Source of the DNA: Porcincola intestinalis
Lineage (GTDB): Bacteria; Bacillota; Clostridia; Lachnospirales; Lachnospiraceae
DNA: 64,000 nt
Reading direction: 5' to 3'
NCBI RefSeq assembly: GCF_009696445.1
Contig: NZ_VULZ01000007.1
Span: 96,594-160,593, forward strand
The position numbers were made by a program, and so were the translations under genes. Under the pieces are notes generated by a model. It ran no database searches. It was not told where the DNA came from and worked only from the letters and a program-made list of their open reading frames with translations. This document shows positions 1-8,977 of this stretch, piece after piece (position 1 is the stretch's first letter; the number at the start of each line of letters is the position of its first letter).

Positions 1-41
1 GGATCCAGGTGTGAAACACACTTCCCGGCAGCCGTCCGGTC

Positions 42-1394
42 TTATATCTGCGGCATGCTTCGCTCGATTGAGGCGAACTTGGTATACTCCGGCAGCCATG
101 CCAGCTCCACATCGCCCAGAGGACCGTTTCTCTGCTTGGCGATGATGCAGTCCGCAATCCCCTTCCGCTCGGTGTCCGGCTTATAGTAATCCTCCCTGTA
201 GAGGAACATGACGACATCGGCGTCCTGCTCGATTGCTCCGGACTCACGGAGGTCGGAAAGCACCGGCCTGTGATCCGGCCTCTGCTCGACAGCACGGGAG
301 AGCTGCGAGAGCGCGACGACCGGGACATTCAGCTCCCTTGCCAGCCCCTTGAGGGACCTTGAGATTTCTGAAATTTCCTGCTGTCTGGAATCGCTGCTGC
401 GCTTCGATGAGCCGCTCATCAGCTGCAGGTAATCGATGATAATGATATCAAGTCCCTGTTCAAGCTTGTATCTCCGGCACTTGCTCCGCATCTCCGGAAC
501 CGTGATGCCGGGCGTGTCGTCAATGATTAGCCCGGACTTGCCGATCATATCCGCGCCGGCAATCAGACTGTCCCACTCGGTGCTTGCCAGATTTCCATTT
601 CTCAGCTTCTGGGCATCAATGTTGGCCTCCTGCGCAAACAGGCGGCGGACAAGCTGCCCCTTCGACATCTCCAGACTGAAGATCGCGACATTCTTATGCT
701 GTCGGATCGCCATATAATCCCCGATGTTCAGGGCAAAGGCTGTTTTCCCCATCGACGGTCTTGCGGCAATGAGGATCAGGTCAGACGGCTGGAAGCCGGA
801 GGTCTTGAAATCCAGATCCGCGAAGCCTGTCGACAGTCCCGTCACACTGGAATTCTGCCGTGCCGCCGCGGAGATCTTTGAAATCTCCTCCATCACCACA
901 TCCTGGATCGGTACATAGTCCTGGCTTTCCTTCGTCTGGAGGACCCGGAACATCTTCTCCTCTGTCTCCGCCATCAGCGCCTGGACACTCTCCCGGTTCA
1001 GATAGCAGCTGTTCGTCAGAGATTCCATCGTCCGGATCATTGTCCGGAGCCTGGACTTGTCCGCCACGATCTTCGCATAGTATTCGATATTCGTCGAAGT
1101 CGGGACAGCTGTGACAAGCTGTGCCAGATAACTGTCCGTTGCGATGTTCTCCGGTGCGTCCATTTCCCTGAGTCTGTTCTGAATCGTCACGCTGTCGACC
1201 GGCTGGCCCTCATTATCCAGCGAAACGATGGCGGAAAACAGCAGACCGAAGGATTTCTGATAGAAATCGTCCGGACTCAGATACTTCTGTGCCACGGAGA
1301 TGGCCTCAGGATCCATCATCATGGAACCGATGACCGATGATTCCGCCGCCTGGTCATGAGGAAGTATTCTTTTAATCAGTTCCTCATCCGGCAT
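42..1394 (-). CDS. dnaB: Replicative DNA helicase DnaB
   Basis: This is the hexameric 5'-3' helicase that unwinds the chromosome at the replication fork and works with primase and a loader. The 450-residue length is normal for the family. An N-terminal helical domain (about residues 1-150) precedes a RecA-like ATPase domain. Walker A is seen as ARPSMGKTA near residue 211, and the Walker B strand IIIIDYLQLM lies near residue 320. The DnaB-typical SQLSRAVEQRPDHRP stretch follows. The start codon touches the stop of rplI, as in the common Firmicute order gdpP-rplI-dnaB, so the three genes are probably co-transcribed. No anomaly is seen. Confidence 0.97.
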   Translation of the reverse strand: MPDEELIKRILPHDQAAESSVIGSMMMDPEAISVAQKYLSPDDFYQKSFGLLFSAIVSLDNEGQPVDSVTIQNRLREMDAPENIATDSYLAQLVTAVPTSTNIEYYAKIVADKSRLRTMIRTMESLTNSCYLNRESVQALMAETEEKMFRVLQTKESQDYVPIQDVVMEEISKISAAARQNSSVTGLSTGFADLDFKTSGFQPSDLILIAARPSMGKTAFALNIGDYMAIRQHKNVAIFSLEMSKGQLVRRLFAQEANIDAQKLRNGNLASTEWDSLIAGADMIGKSGLIIDDTPGITVPEMRSKCRRYKLEQGLDIIIIDYLQLMSGSSKRSSDSRQQEISEISRSLKGLARELNVPVVALSQLSRAVEQRPDHRPVLSDLRESGAIEQDADVVMFLYREDYYKPDTERKGIADCIIAKQRNGPLGDVELAWLPEYTKFASIERSMPQI

Positions 1395-1840
1395 CAGAGC
1401 GCTTCCACCTTGACTTTCAGTTCCGCCTTCACCTGCGGATGAAGCTTGACATCGACAGCCATCTCGCCCGTGTTCTTGATCGGCGCATCAATCACGATCT
1501 TCCTGCGGTCGATCTCAATCCCGAGCTGCTCCTTCATCGCGTCCGCAATCTGTCCGTTCGAAATCGAACCGAACAGCTTTCCACCTTCCCCTGTCTTAAC
1601 CTTGAGCAGCACTGCCTTCTCCTCGATCTCCTTCTTCAGCGCCTCTGCCTCCGCCAGGTTCTCAGCCGCAACCTTCTCGTCATTGGCTTTCTTCAGCTTC
1701 AGGGTATTGAGATTCGCGCTGGTCGCCTCCACACCCTGGTTTTTCCGGATCAGAACGTTTCTCGCATATGCGTCAGAGACCTCGACGATCTCCCCCTTTT
1801 TTCCAACCTTCTTCACGTCTTCCAGCAATATGATCTTCAT
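1394..1840 (-). CDS. rplI: 50S ribosomal protein L9
   Basis: L9 binds 23S rRNA at the base of the L1 stalk and helps keep reading frame. The 148-residue protein begins with the typical MKIILLEDVKKVGKKGEIVEV signature of the N-terminal RNA-binding domain. A long charged connecting helix (about residues 45-75) and the C-terminal domain with GKLFGSIS follow. A GGAGG ribosome binding site lies just upstream of the ATG. It sits between gdpP and dnaB and overlaps the dnaB start by one base. Confidence 0.98.
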   Translation of the reverse strand: MKIILLEDVKKVGKKGEIVEVSDAYARNVLIRKNQGVEATSANLNTLKLKKANDEKVAAENLAEAEALKKEIEEKAVLLKVKTGEGGKLFGSISNGQIADAMKEQLGIEIDRRKIVIDAPIKNTGEMAVDVKLHPQVKAELKVKVEAL

Positions 1841-1873
1841 AATTCTCCTCCATCTCTCTGTATCTCTGCACGG

Positions 1874-3934
1874 TCAGATCAGCTTCTCGTCTGTCATCTG
1901 TTTCAGAACTTCCTTCAGCTTGTCCCGTGCCTCTTCAATCTTCATCCCCTTCAGCTGAGCGCCGGCCATGCTGATATGGCCCCCGCCGCCCAGCTTCTCC
2001 ATGACAAGCTGGACATTCGCCTCATCTATCGACCGGGCACTGATAAAGATCTCATTCTCGTAGTCAGTCAGGACAAATGAAGCCCTGACGCCGACAATGT
2101 TCAGCAGCTCATTAGCCGCCTGCGCACCGACCACGTTCGGGCTCTTCAGCCCTCCCGGCGGAAGGATCGAAATGGCATAGGCACCCATATAGATCTCCGC
2201 GTTCCGGACTGCCTCGGCCCGCGCCTTATAGCTGTCCATGTCATCTCGAAGAAGCTTCCGGACTCTCGTGATATCCGCACCGCTTCTTCTCAGATAAGCC
2301 GCTGCCTCGAATGTCCGGGCTCCTGTCTTGGCTACAAAATTATTGGTGTCGATGAGAATCCCGGCGTACATACAGTCTGCCTCAAGGCTCCTGAGCCGGA
2401 CATTCTCCTCGAAATACTGAAGGATCTCGGCGATCATCTCACAGGCGGAGGATGCCGACGGTTCAATATAGCTCAGGGAAGCATTCTCGATCTTCTCCGT
2501 GTTCTGCCTGTGGTGATCCAGCACAACCACCGTATCCGTCCGATTTAATAGCTCACCGCACTCCAGAAGCGACGGCCGGTTCGTATCCACGACAATGATG
2601 GCTGTCGATTCATCGGTCATCGCCAGTGCCTGGTCATGACTGATGAACAGCCCGTCCTTGTAATCCTTGCTCTCCTTCAGAAGCTCCAGCCACTGGCTGA
2701 TCGAACCGGTCTCTGTGCCCATCACGATATGGGCCGGTTTTCCAAGCGCCCGCGCCGCCCGGCAGATTCCAACCGCTGCACCGAGACTGTCCATGTCCAT
2801 AAAGCGGTGCCCCATCGCGATCACCGAGTTCTTAGTGATCATGATCTCCCGCATCGCCTGCGCCTTCACACGCGCCTTCACACGCGTATGCTGTTCATTT
2901 CTCTGGGATTTGCCGCCGAAGAAGGTCATCTGGGATGCATTGTTGACCACCGCCTGGTCACCGCCCCTGCCCAGTGCCATCTCAATCGCTGAACGGGCCT
3001 TCTCATAGTTCTCGATATAGGTTTTTCCGCCGATCCCCGCACCGATGCTCAGCGTAATACTGACTTCATTGCCGATATTGATGGTCTTGACCGATTCCAG
3101 CACAGAAAAATGATCGGCCATCAGCGCGTCAAGGCTTTTCCGGTTGAAGACAACCATGTACTTGTCCTTCTCGAGCTTCTTCGGAAGGCAGTCGTACGAT
3201 GTGAAGTACTTCATGATCTGCCGGTCCACCAGAACACTGATCAGGGAACTGTGCACCTCGTCAACTCCCTCCAGTGCCTCATCATAATTGTCCAGATCCA
3301 CCAGCGCCACCGCAAACCGCTGATCCCGGTTTTCCTGGCGCAGCCGATTTAGGTCAGTCTCATCCAGGAAATAGATAATATAGAAATAACTGCTCTCACC
3401 GTCCCTTGCTTCCCTGGAGATCAGCTCCGTCCCGTCAATCAGGTCATCGATCACGATTCGCTGCATGTGAGCGCGAAAGTCCATATTCTCATAGTGGACC
3501 TGCACGTCCTTATCCCACTCCGCTGCCGGAAACGTATCCTGCTGAAGCTCCGGAAACAGGGTGGCGATGTTCTTATCGTAGTCCTCCGGTTTCTTTGACA
3601 GCTCGCAGAGTCTGTCATTCATCCACAGAATCCGTCCATCCGCCGACACAATCGTCACGGGAAGCTCAATCTGGCGCAGGATCTCCTCCTGTTTCTGCCC
3701 GAAGCTCGTCGCAAAGTCAACCAGCCCCCTCAGGATTCTCGGCCGGTAATACAGATAGACTCCGAGGATCAGCACAAAGTAGCAGCAGGTAAAAAGCAGC
3801 GTCACAATGCCCGCCCTTGTACTGATCCTGAAATTGAGCGCCACCAGCACAACGAGGGAGAGGGACAGCACGACGCTCCAGCTCCAGTGCATCCCCAGAT
3901 TCCCGCTGTATCTGATCCGTGGGTTATTTTTCAT
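1874..3934 (-). CDS. gdpP: Cyclic-di-AMP phosphodiesterase GdpP
   Basis: Membrane-bound DHH/DHHA1 phosphodiesterase that degrades c-di-AMP, the messenger controlling potassium, osmotic and cell wall homeostasis. The 686 residues show two transmembrane helices (about 20-65), a PAS-like domain (about 90-190), a degenerate GGDEF domain (about 200-335) and a DHH phosphoesterase. Catalytic motifs include GHRFMDMDS near 375, DHH at about 474 and the terminal GGGGHISMAG of DHHA1. This is the standard GdpP architecture. It leads the gdpP-rplI-dnaB operon. The presence of TrkA/TrkH later in the window fits a c-di-AMP-controlled potassium economy, but that link is inferred. Confidence 0.95.
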   Translation of the reverse strand: MKNNPRIRYSGNLGMHWSWSVVLSLSLVVLVALNFRISTRAGIVTLLFTCCYFVLILGVYLYYRPRILRGLVDFATSFGQKQEEILRQIELPVTIVSADGRILWMNDRLCELSKKPEDYDKNIATLFPELQQDTFPAAEWDKDVQVHYENMDFRAHMQRIVIDDLIDGTELISREARDGESSYFYIIYFLDETDLNRLRQENRDQRFAVALVDLDNYDEALEGVDEVHSSLISVLVDRQIMKYFTSYDCLPKKLEKDKYMVVFNRKSLDALMADHFSVLESVKTINIGNEVSITLSIGAGIGGKTYIENYEKARSAIEMALGRGGDQAVVNNASQMTFFGGKSQRNEQHTRVKARVKAQAMREIMITKNSVIAMGHRFMDMDSLGAAVGICRAARALGKPAHIVMGTETGSISQWLELLKESKDYKDGLFISHDQALAMTDESTAIIVVDTNRPSLLECGELLNRTDTVVVLDHHRQNTEKIENASLSYIEPSASSACEMIAEILQYFEENVRLRSLEADCMYAGILIDTNNFVAKTGARTFEAAAYLRRSGADITRVRKLLRDDMDSYKARAEAVRNAEIYMGAYAISILPPGGLKSPNVVGAQAANELLNIVGVRASFVLTDYENEIFISARSIDEANVQLVMEKLGGGGHISMAGAQLKGMKIEEARDKLKEVLKQMTDEKLI

Positions 3935-3994
3935 GCCAATATCCTACCATTCTTTCCGCAGATTCTGCCGCCCGCGCTGCCGGGCGCAGCCTGC

Positions 3995-6900
3995 TCAATA
4001 ACGGAACACTGCAACTCCGTACGCCGGCAGGTCGTATGCGAAGGAATACAGTTTTCCATCGCATTCACTCTCGACAGCCTTGTACATCACCGGATGGCTC
4101 GTCCCGCGGCCGCCGAAGCGCGCCTCGTCTCCGTCAAGCACCAGCCGGTATGTGCACTTTTTCACACAGCCGACACGGTAATCCGGCCGCGCTACCGGTG
4201 TAAAGTTGATGACAAAGAGCAGGTTGCTCTTCCCATCCTCGGAATGGCGCAGGAAGCTGTAAATGCTCCGGTCTGCATCATCCGCATTGATCCACTCAAA
4301 TCCGCGCGGATCACAATCTGCATCATACATAGCCGGCGTATTTTTATAAAGATGCAACAATTCCGTTACAAAGTCAAGCATCTGCCTGTGCCTGGGTTGC
4401 TGAAGGAGGAACCAGTCCAGTTCCCTGTCTTCCGACCACTCGCGCTCCTGCGCGAAATCCTGACCCATGAACAGCAGCTTCTTGCCCGGATGCCCGAACA
4501 TGTATGTGTAGCCGCACTTCAGATTGGCAAATTTGTCATCATAAAGCCCCGGCATCTTGTTGATCATCGAGCACTTCAGATGGACAACCTCATCGTGCGA
4601 GAGCACCAGGCAGTACTTCTCGGAGTACGCGTACGTCATCGCAAATGTCATCTTGTTATGATTGAACTTGCGGAAATACGGATCCAGCTTCATGTATTCG
4701 AGGAAGTCATGCATCCAGCCCATGTTCCACTTCATCGAGAAGCCCAGTCCATCGTCCTCCGGCCTTCCCGTGACCTTCGGCCATGCCGTCGATTCCTCGG
4801 CAATCATCATGACGCCCGGGTGCTTGCCTCTGACGACGGAATTCAGATGCTTGAAGAACTCGATCGCCTCAAGATTTTTATTACCGCCATACTTGTTCGG
4901 TACCCACTGTCCGTCCTTGCGGCCATAGTCCAGATACAGGATGGACGCCACGGCGTCGACCCGCAGGCCGTCCACATGGAACTCCTCAATCCAGTAAAGT
5001 GCATTGGCAATCAGAAAATTCTTAACCTCAGACTTGCCGAAATCAAAGACCTTTGTCCCCCAGTCCGGGTGTTCTCCCTTGCGCGGATCCGCATATTCAT
5101 AGCACGGTGTCCCGTCAAACTCCGACAGCCCATGGGCATCCTTCGGGAAATGAGCGGGCACCCAGTCCAAAATCACGCCAATGCCATGGCTATGCAGATA
5201 ATTCACCATGTAGGCGAAGTCCTCCGGGGTCCCGTACCGGGATGTCGGCGCATAGTAGCCGGTAACCTGATAGCCCCAGGAACCATCAAACGGGTGTTCC
5301 GCGATCCCCATCAGCTCGATGTGCGTGTATCCTGTTTTCAGCAGGTAGTCAGTGATGGAATGCGCAAAATACCGGTAGTTGTAGAATCCGTCCTCATGTT
5401 CACCGTGCGGATGACGCATCCAGCTCCCGATATGGCACTCGTAGATAGAAATCGGCGCCTTGTCCTGGACAAAGTCATTCTGCCTCCTCATCCATCTTCC
5501 GTCCGTCCATTTGATCGGACTCAGATCCGCGATGATAGATGCCGTTCCCGGGCGGTACTCTGCCTGGTTCGCATAAGGGTCCGCCTTGTACAGCTTTCTT
5601 CCATCCTGTGTGTAGATCAGATACTTGTACATCTGTCCAGGCTGCGCCGACTCGACAAAGGTCTCCCAGATTCCGGAGGGCTCCTTCTTTTCCATCGGGA
5701 TGTTGCTCTCATTCCAGCCGTTGAACTCCCCGATCAGCGTGACGGCCGCCGCATGAGGCGCCCACACAGCAAAGTGAATGCCCTTCCGTCCCTTGTACGT
5801 GGAAGGATGTGCACCCAGCTTCTTATAGATGTCGTAGTGAACGCCCTTGTCAAACAGGTACTGATCCAGATCCCCGATAAATTCAGGCCCCTTTTCCGGA
5901 ACCTTCCCTGCCGGTTTCTTCTTCGGCTCCGCTGCCGCCGTTACCTTCTTCGGCTCTGGCGCCGCTGTCACCTTCTTCGGCTCTGGCGCCGCTGTCACCT
6001 TCTTCGGCTCCGGCGCCGCTGTCACCTTCTTCGGCTCCGCCGCTGCCGTTACCTTCTTCGGCCCCGACGCCGCCGTTACCTTCTTCGGCTCCGCTGCTGC
6101 CGTTACCTTCTTCGGCTCCGGCGCTGCCGTTACCTTCTTCGGCTCCGGCGCTGCCGTCACCTTCTTCAGCTCCGCTGCTGCCGTCACCTTCTTTGGCTCC
6201 GTTTTCCCAGCCTGTTTCTTTCTCATCGCTTCGCTTCCTCCCTGATTGAGCAGATAAACTGCGCAGCCATCCGCCGGCAGCGTGACGTGAAGCTGTCCCT
6301 GTTCCTTCTTAACTTCATCCAGCGACAGCAGGTCAACCACAGTATCTCCAATATCCGGAATCCGGATCCACAGCTCGGCAGGCTGACTGTCGTTATTAAC
6401 CGCGACCACAACCGCCTCCTGATCTCCGATCCTCGCAAATGCATACTGCCTGTTTGTCAGAAGCAGCTCCCTGTACCGGCCATTTCCAATCACCGGATAC
6501 TCCTGCCTGAGCGCTCCGAGCTTCTCAAGGAATTCTTCCAGCCCCGGGATGGGCGGGTTCTGACTGATCTTCTCCAGGTCGATCTGCGGCCGAAGCCCCC
6601 AGTCTCCGTTTTCCTTCCGTCCGCCGATGCCCCACTCTGATCCGTAATAGATGGACGGATCGCCCGGCAGTGTATAAAGAAGCGTATACAGCGGAAACAG
6701 CTGCTTTTTATCGCTCAGCTTCTCCACAACCCTTGAAACATCGTGGTTGTCTGCAAAGGAGTACAGCACCCGGCCCCTGTATATTCCGCCATTCTCATCG
6801 AACTGTCTCCGGATGGTATGGGCAATCTCGAAGTAATTGTGTGACTCATGTCCGGACCAAAGCCCCTTGTTCAGCTCATAGTTCGTGACAGAATGAAGCA

Positions 6901-7600
6901 TCTCCGGATTCGCCCAGCGCGCATAGTCGCCGTGGATCACCTCTCCCATCAGCCAGAAATCCGTTTTTTTCTCCAGGACCACGCGGCGCATCTCCCGGAG
7001 AAAATCAAAATCAAGGCAGTCCGCACAATCCAGCCGGATGCCGTCAATATCAAACGAATCGATCCAGAAACGAATCGCATCGAACAGATAGTCCTTCACC
7101 TCCGGATTTCTGAGGTTCAGGTTGACCAGATCGCCCGATCCCCGCCACGTCTCATAGGAGAACCCGTCGTGATAAGCGCTGTCCCATCCAAAATTGATGC
7201 CCTTATACCAGTCCTTGTATCTCGATTGCTCCCGGTTCTTCTGAATATCCCGAAATGCAAAAAAATCACGTCCTGTATGGTTGAAGACCCCATCGACGAC
7301 CACCCGGATTCCTGCCTCATGACAGGAGCGTACAAATGCCTTGAAATCTTCCTGATCTCCAAGACGTCTGTCCACCATCCGGTAATCGATTGTGTCGTAC
7401 CCATGCCTGGATGACTCAAAGAGCGGTCCGATATAGATCGCCCCGACATGCAGATCCTTCATATGCGGAATCCATCCATTCAGCTTTCTGAGGCGGTGAA
7501 CCACCTCTCCTCCCTGATTCTCATGAGGAGCTCCCAGAAGTCCCAGTGGATAGATATGATAAAAAACTGTGTTATCGTACCATTCGCTCAATGGTGCCAC
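3995..7600 (-). CDS. glgB: Fused GH13 glycosidase and 1,4-alpha-glucan branching enzyme
   Basis: A 1201-residue protein with two complete GH13 units. The N-terminal half (about 1-455) is an alpha-amylase-type barrel with predicted nucleophile in GIRLDCAD (about D191), acid/base in GEVIHGD (about E220) and the FADNHD motif (about D287). A Lys/Ala/Pro linker follows (about 460-570). The C-terminal half is a GlgB: CBM48 (HFAVWAPHAAAVTLIGEFNGW), then GH13_9 with DGLRVDAV, AEESTAWP and LSHDEV. It should create alpha-1,6 branches in glycogen, and the N-terminal unit may trim or debranch maltodextrins. The start appears to be GTG at 7600, which has only a modest RBS; a TTG four codons in is an alternative. 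Lachnospiraceae carry similar fusions; substrate use is inferred. Confidence 0.9.
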   Translation of the reverse strand: MAPLSEWYDNTVFYHIYPLGLLGAPHENQGGEVVHRLRKLNGWIPHMKDLHVGAIYIGPLFESSRHGYDTIDYRMVDRRLGDQEDFKAFVRSCHEAGIRVVVDGVFNHTGRDFFAFRDIQKNREQSRYKDWYKGINFGWDSAYHDGFSYETWRGSGDLVNLNLRNPEVKDYLFDAIRFWIDSFDIDGIRLDCADCLDFDFLREMRRVVLEKKTDFWLMGEVIHGDYARWANPEMLHSVTNYELNKGLWSGHESHNYFEIAHTIRRQFDENGGIYRGRVLYSFADNHDVSRVVEKLSDKKQLFPLYTLLYTLPGDPSIYYGSEWGIGGRKENGDWGLRPQIDLEKISQNPPIPGLEEFLEKLGALRQEYPVIGNGRYRELLLTNRQYAFARIGDQEAVVVAVNNDSQPAELWIRIPDIGDTVVDLLSLDEVKKEQGQLHVTLPADGCAVYLLNQGGSEAMRKKQAGKTEPKKVTAAAELKKVTAAPEPKKVTAAPEPKKVTAAAEPKKVTAASGPKKVTAAAEPKKVTAAPEPKKVTAAPEPKKVTAAPEPKKVTAAAEPKKKPAGKVPEKGPEFIGDLDQYLFDKGVHYDIYKKLGAHPSTYKGRKGIHFAVWAPHAAAVTLIGEFNGWNESNIPMEKKEPSGIWETFVESAQPGQMYKYLIYTQDGRKLYKADPYANQAEYRPGTASIIADLSPIKWTDGRWMRRQNDFVQDKAPISIYECHIGSWMRHPHGEHEDGFYNYRYFAHSITDYLLKTGYTHIELMGIAEHPFDGSWGYQVTGYYAPTSRYGTPEDFAYMVNYLHSHGIGVILDWVPAHFPKDAHGLSEFDGTPCYEYADPRKGEHPDWGTKVFDFGKSEVKNFLIANALYWIEEFHVDGLRVDAVASILYLDYGRKDGQWVPNKYGGNKNLEAIEFFKHLNSVVRGKHPGVMMIAEESTAWPKVTGRPEDDGLGFSMKWNMGWMHDFLEYMKLDPYFRKFNHNKMTFAMTYAYSEKYCLVLSHDEVVHLKCSMINKMPGLYDDKFANLKCGYTYMFGHPGKKLLFMGQDFAQEREWSEDRELDWFLLQQPRHRQMLDFVTELLHLYKNTPAMYDADCDPRGFEWINADDADRSIYSFLRHSEDGKSNLLFVINFTPVARPDYRVGCVKKCTYRLVLDGDEARFGGRGTSHPVMYKAVESECDGKLYSFAYDLPAYGVAVFRY
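5930..6215 (-). repeat. 27-bp in-frame minisatellite encoding the KKVTAA linker
   Basis: About ten tandem copies of a 27-bp unit encode nine-residue repeats of the form PEPKKVTAA, with variants (AEL, AEP, SGP). They form the hinge between the two enzymes of the fusion. The copies differ at a few synonymous and first-position bases, so the array looks prone to length change without loss of frame. Confidence 0.9.
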
Positions 7601-7690
7601 CCATCCTTTCCCGCACTTTTTCGCAGCTTTTCTACAGCATCCGGTTCTTTCAGCAACCCACTTAAAAGAGCCACCGTCAGCCTGCTAATA

Positions 7691-7719
7691 ATTATATGAT
7701 TTGCACAAACATAAGTCAA
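7691..7719 (-). promoter_or_regulatory. Sigma-A promoter for glycosidase/branching enzyme
   Basis: On the minus strand, TTGACT (7714-7719) and TATAAT (7691-7696) are separated by exactly 17 bases. The -10 lies about 90 bases upstream of the GTG start at 7600. Confidence 0.75.
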
Positions 7720-7843
7720 CGAAGGCCCCATTTCCGGGCAAACCTGCCTGCGCGGGATCCTTCCCTGTTCCTGCAGCGCTTCATCCATCTGCCAGCAGCG
7801 TAGCGGAGGGCTGCGGAGCAGCATAACCACGGTATATATGCGT

Positions 7844-7885
7844 ACGGGCACCGGAAAAGGGTCCTCCCGATTTTCCGATGCCCGT
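7844..7885 (-). terminator. Long inverted repeat after BMP transporter operon
   Basis: A 15-bp stem with one mismatch (7844-7858 against 7871-7885) and a 12-base loop lies about 95 bases past the last transporter gene. No clear U tract follows on the minus strand, so it may be a terminator or an RNA 3' end stabiliser. Confidence 0.45.
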
Positions 7886-7978
7886 CTGTCTGCTGTCATT
7901 CAGCGTATCAGCTTTCAGCATACTGGTCTTCAGTCTGTTTAAGCTGTCTTTGTTGCTACTGTCTTTGATTCTTCCGTC

Positions 7979-8977
7979 TCAGCGGTCTTCCCTGAAGTAC
8001 GGCAAGCCCAGTGCTGCCGGCGGCTGGTTCTCCTTCTTGTTCAGCATGCTCATGATGATGAGCACCGCAATCGTGACAAGATATGGAAACGTCTTGTAGA
8101 TCTCCTTGATGGCCATGTTTGTTCCGGTCGGAATGTAAAGATACAGAATGTACAGGCCGCCGAACAGGATGGATGCAAAGATGCTCAGGTCCGGTCTCCA
8201 GACCGTGAAGATGACAAGCGCGATGGCAAGCCAGCCCCTGTCGCCGAAGGCGTTGTTCGACCAGACACCGGATGCATAGTCCATGACGTAGTACAGGCCG
8301 CCGAGTCCTGCAATCATGGATCCGACGCAGGTCGCGATGTATTTGTACTTCGAGACATTGATCCCGGCCGCGTCCGCCGTGCCCGGATTCTCTCCGACCG
8401 CCCGCAGCTGGAGACCGAGCCTTGTCTTTCTCAGAAACAGCGCGGCCAGGATTGCGATGATGATCGCCGTGTATGCCAGGAAGCCGTATGAGAACAGCAG
8501 CTTTCCGATCACTCCCGTCTTATCTGCAAACGGAAGCGTCTTCTGGAAGCACCCGGAGGTCGCCCGAAGTGAAATGGACGGGACGTCCGACCCCGTCAGC
8601 TTGATCAGCGATCCGCCGAAGAAGTTTCCGAATCCGACACCGAAAGTTGTCATTGCAAGACCGGTCACGTTCTGGTTTGCCCTCAGGTTGACCGTCAGGA
8701 AGCAGTAGAGCAGTCCCATCAGGAGAGACCCCAGGAGCGAACAGAGAATCGGAATCGCGATTCCAAGGAACGGATTGATGGATGCATTCACTGCCGTCAG
8801 GTGGTTCTCATAGAAGAAAGAACCGATGACACCCGAGATGGCACCGACGTACATGATGCCCGGGATGCCAAGGTTCAGGTTTCCGGATTTCTCGGTGAGA
8901 GTTTCGCCCGTACTGCCGAGCAGAAGCGGAATACTCTGTTTGACCGCACTTGGAATAAACGCTACAAAGTTAAACAT
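7979..8977 (-). CDS. BMP-family ABC transporter permease (second permease)
   Basis: Inner-membrane permease of a nucleoside/BMP-type importer, 332 residues with about eight to nine hydrophobic segments. The motif GETLTEKSGNLNLGIPG near residue 25 is typical of the NupQ/YufQ branch that pairs with a second permease. The conserved GENPGTADAAGI coupling segment is present near residue 195. It is the last gene of the operon, one base from the upstream permease, so translation is probably coupled. The substrate is likely a purine or pyrimidine nucleoside, by family only. Confidence 0.9.
   Translation of the reverse strand: MFNFVAFIPSAVKQSIPLLLGSTGETLTEKSGNLNLGIPGIMYVGAISGVIGSFFYENHLTAVNASINPFLGIAIPILCSLLGSLLMGLLYCFLTVNLRANQNVTGLAMTTFGVGFGNFFGGSLIKLTGSDVPSISLRATSGCFQKTLPFADKTGVIGKLLFSYGFLAYTAIIIAILAALFLRKTRLGLQLRAVGENPGTADAAGINVSKYKYIATCVGSMIAGLGGLYYVMDYASGVWSNNAFGDRGWLAIALVIFTVWRPDLSIFASILFGGLYILYLYIPTGTNMAIKEIYKTFPYLVTIAVLIIMSMLNKKENQPPAALGLPYFREDR

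Larger units (their letters stand above)
7601..7978. other. Intergenic region upstream of the glycosidase fusion
   Basis: This 378-base gap holds a sigma-A-type promoter for the fusion gene (7691-7719) and a long inverted repeat (7844-7885) downstream of the ABC transporter operon. A 103-codon open frame on the minus strand shows no family resemblance and is rejected as coding. Confidence 0.6.

Noticed and set aside
3887..6640. 917-codon plus-strand open frame opposite the branching enzyme
   Set aside because: It is a mirror of the GC-rich fusion gene; the minus-strand product has clear catalytic motifs and this one has none.
7588..7899. 103-codon minus-strand frame upstream of the glycosidase fusion
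   Set aside because: No recognisable family, overlaps the promoter region and the fusion gene start.
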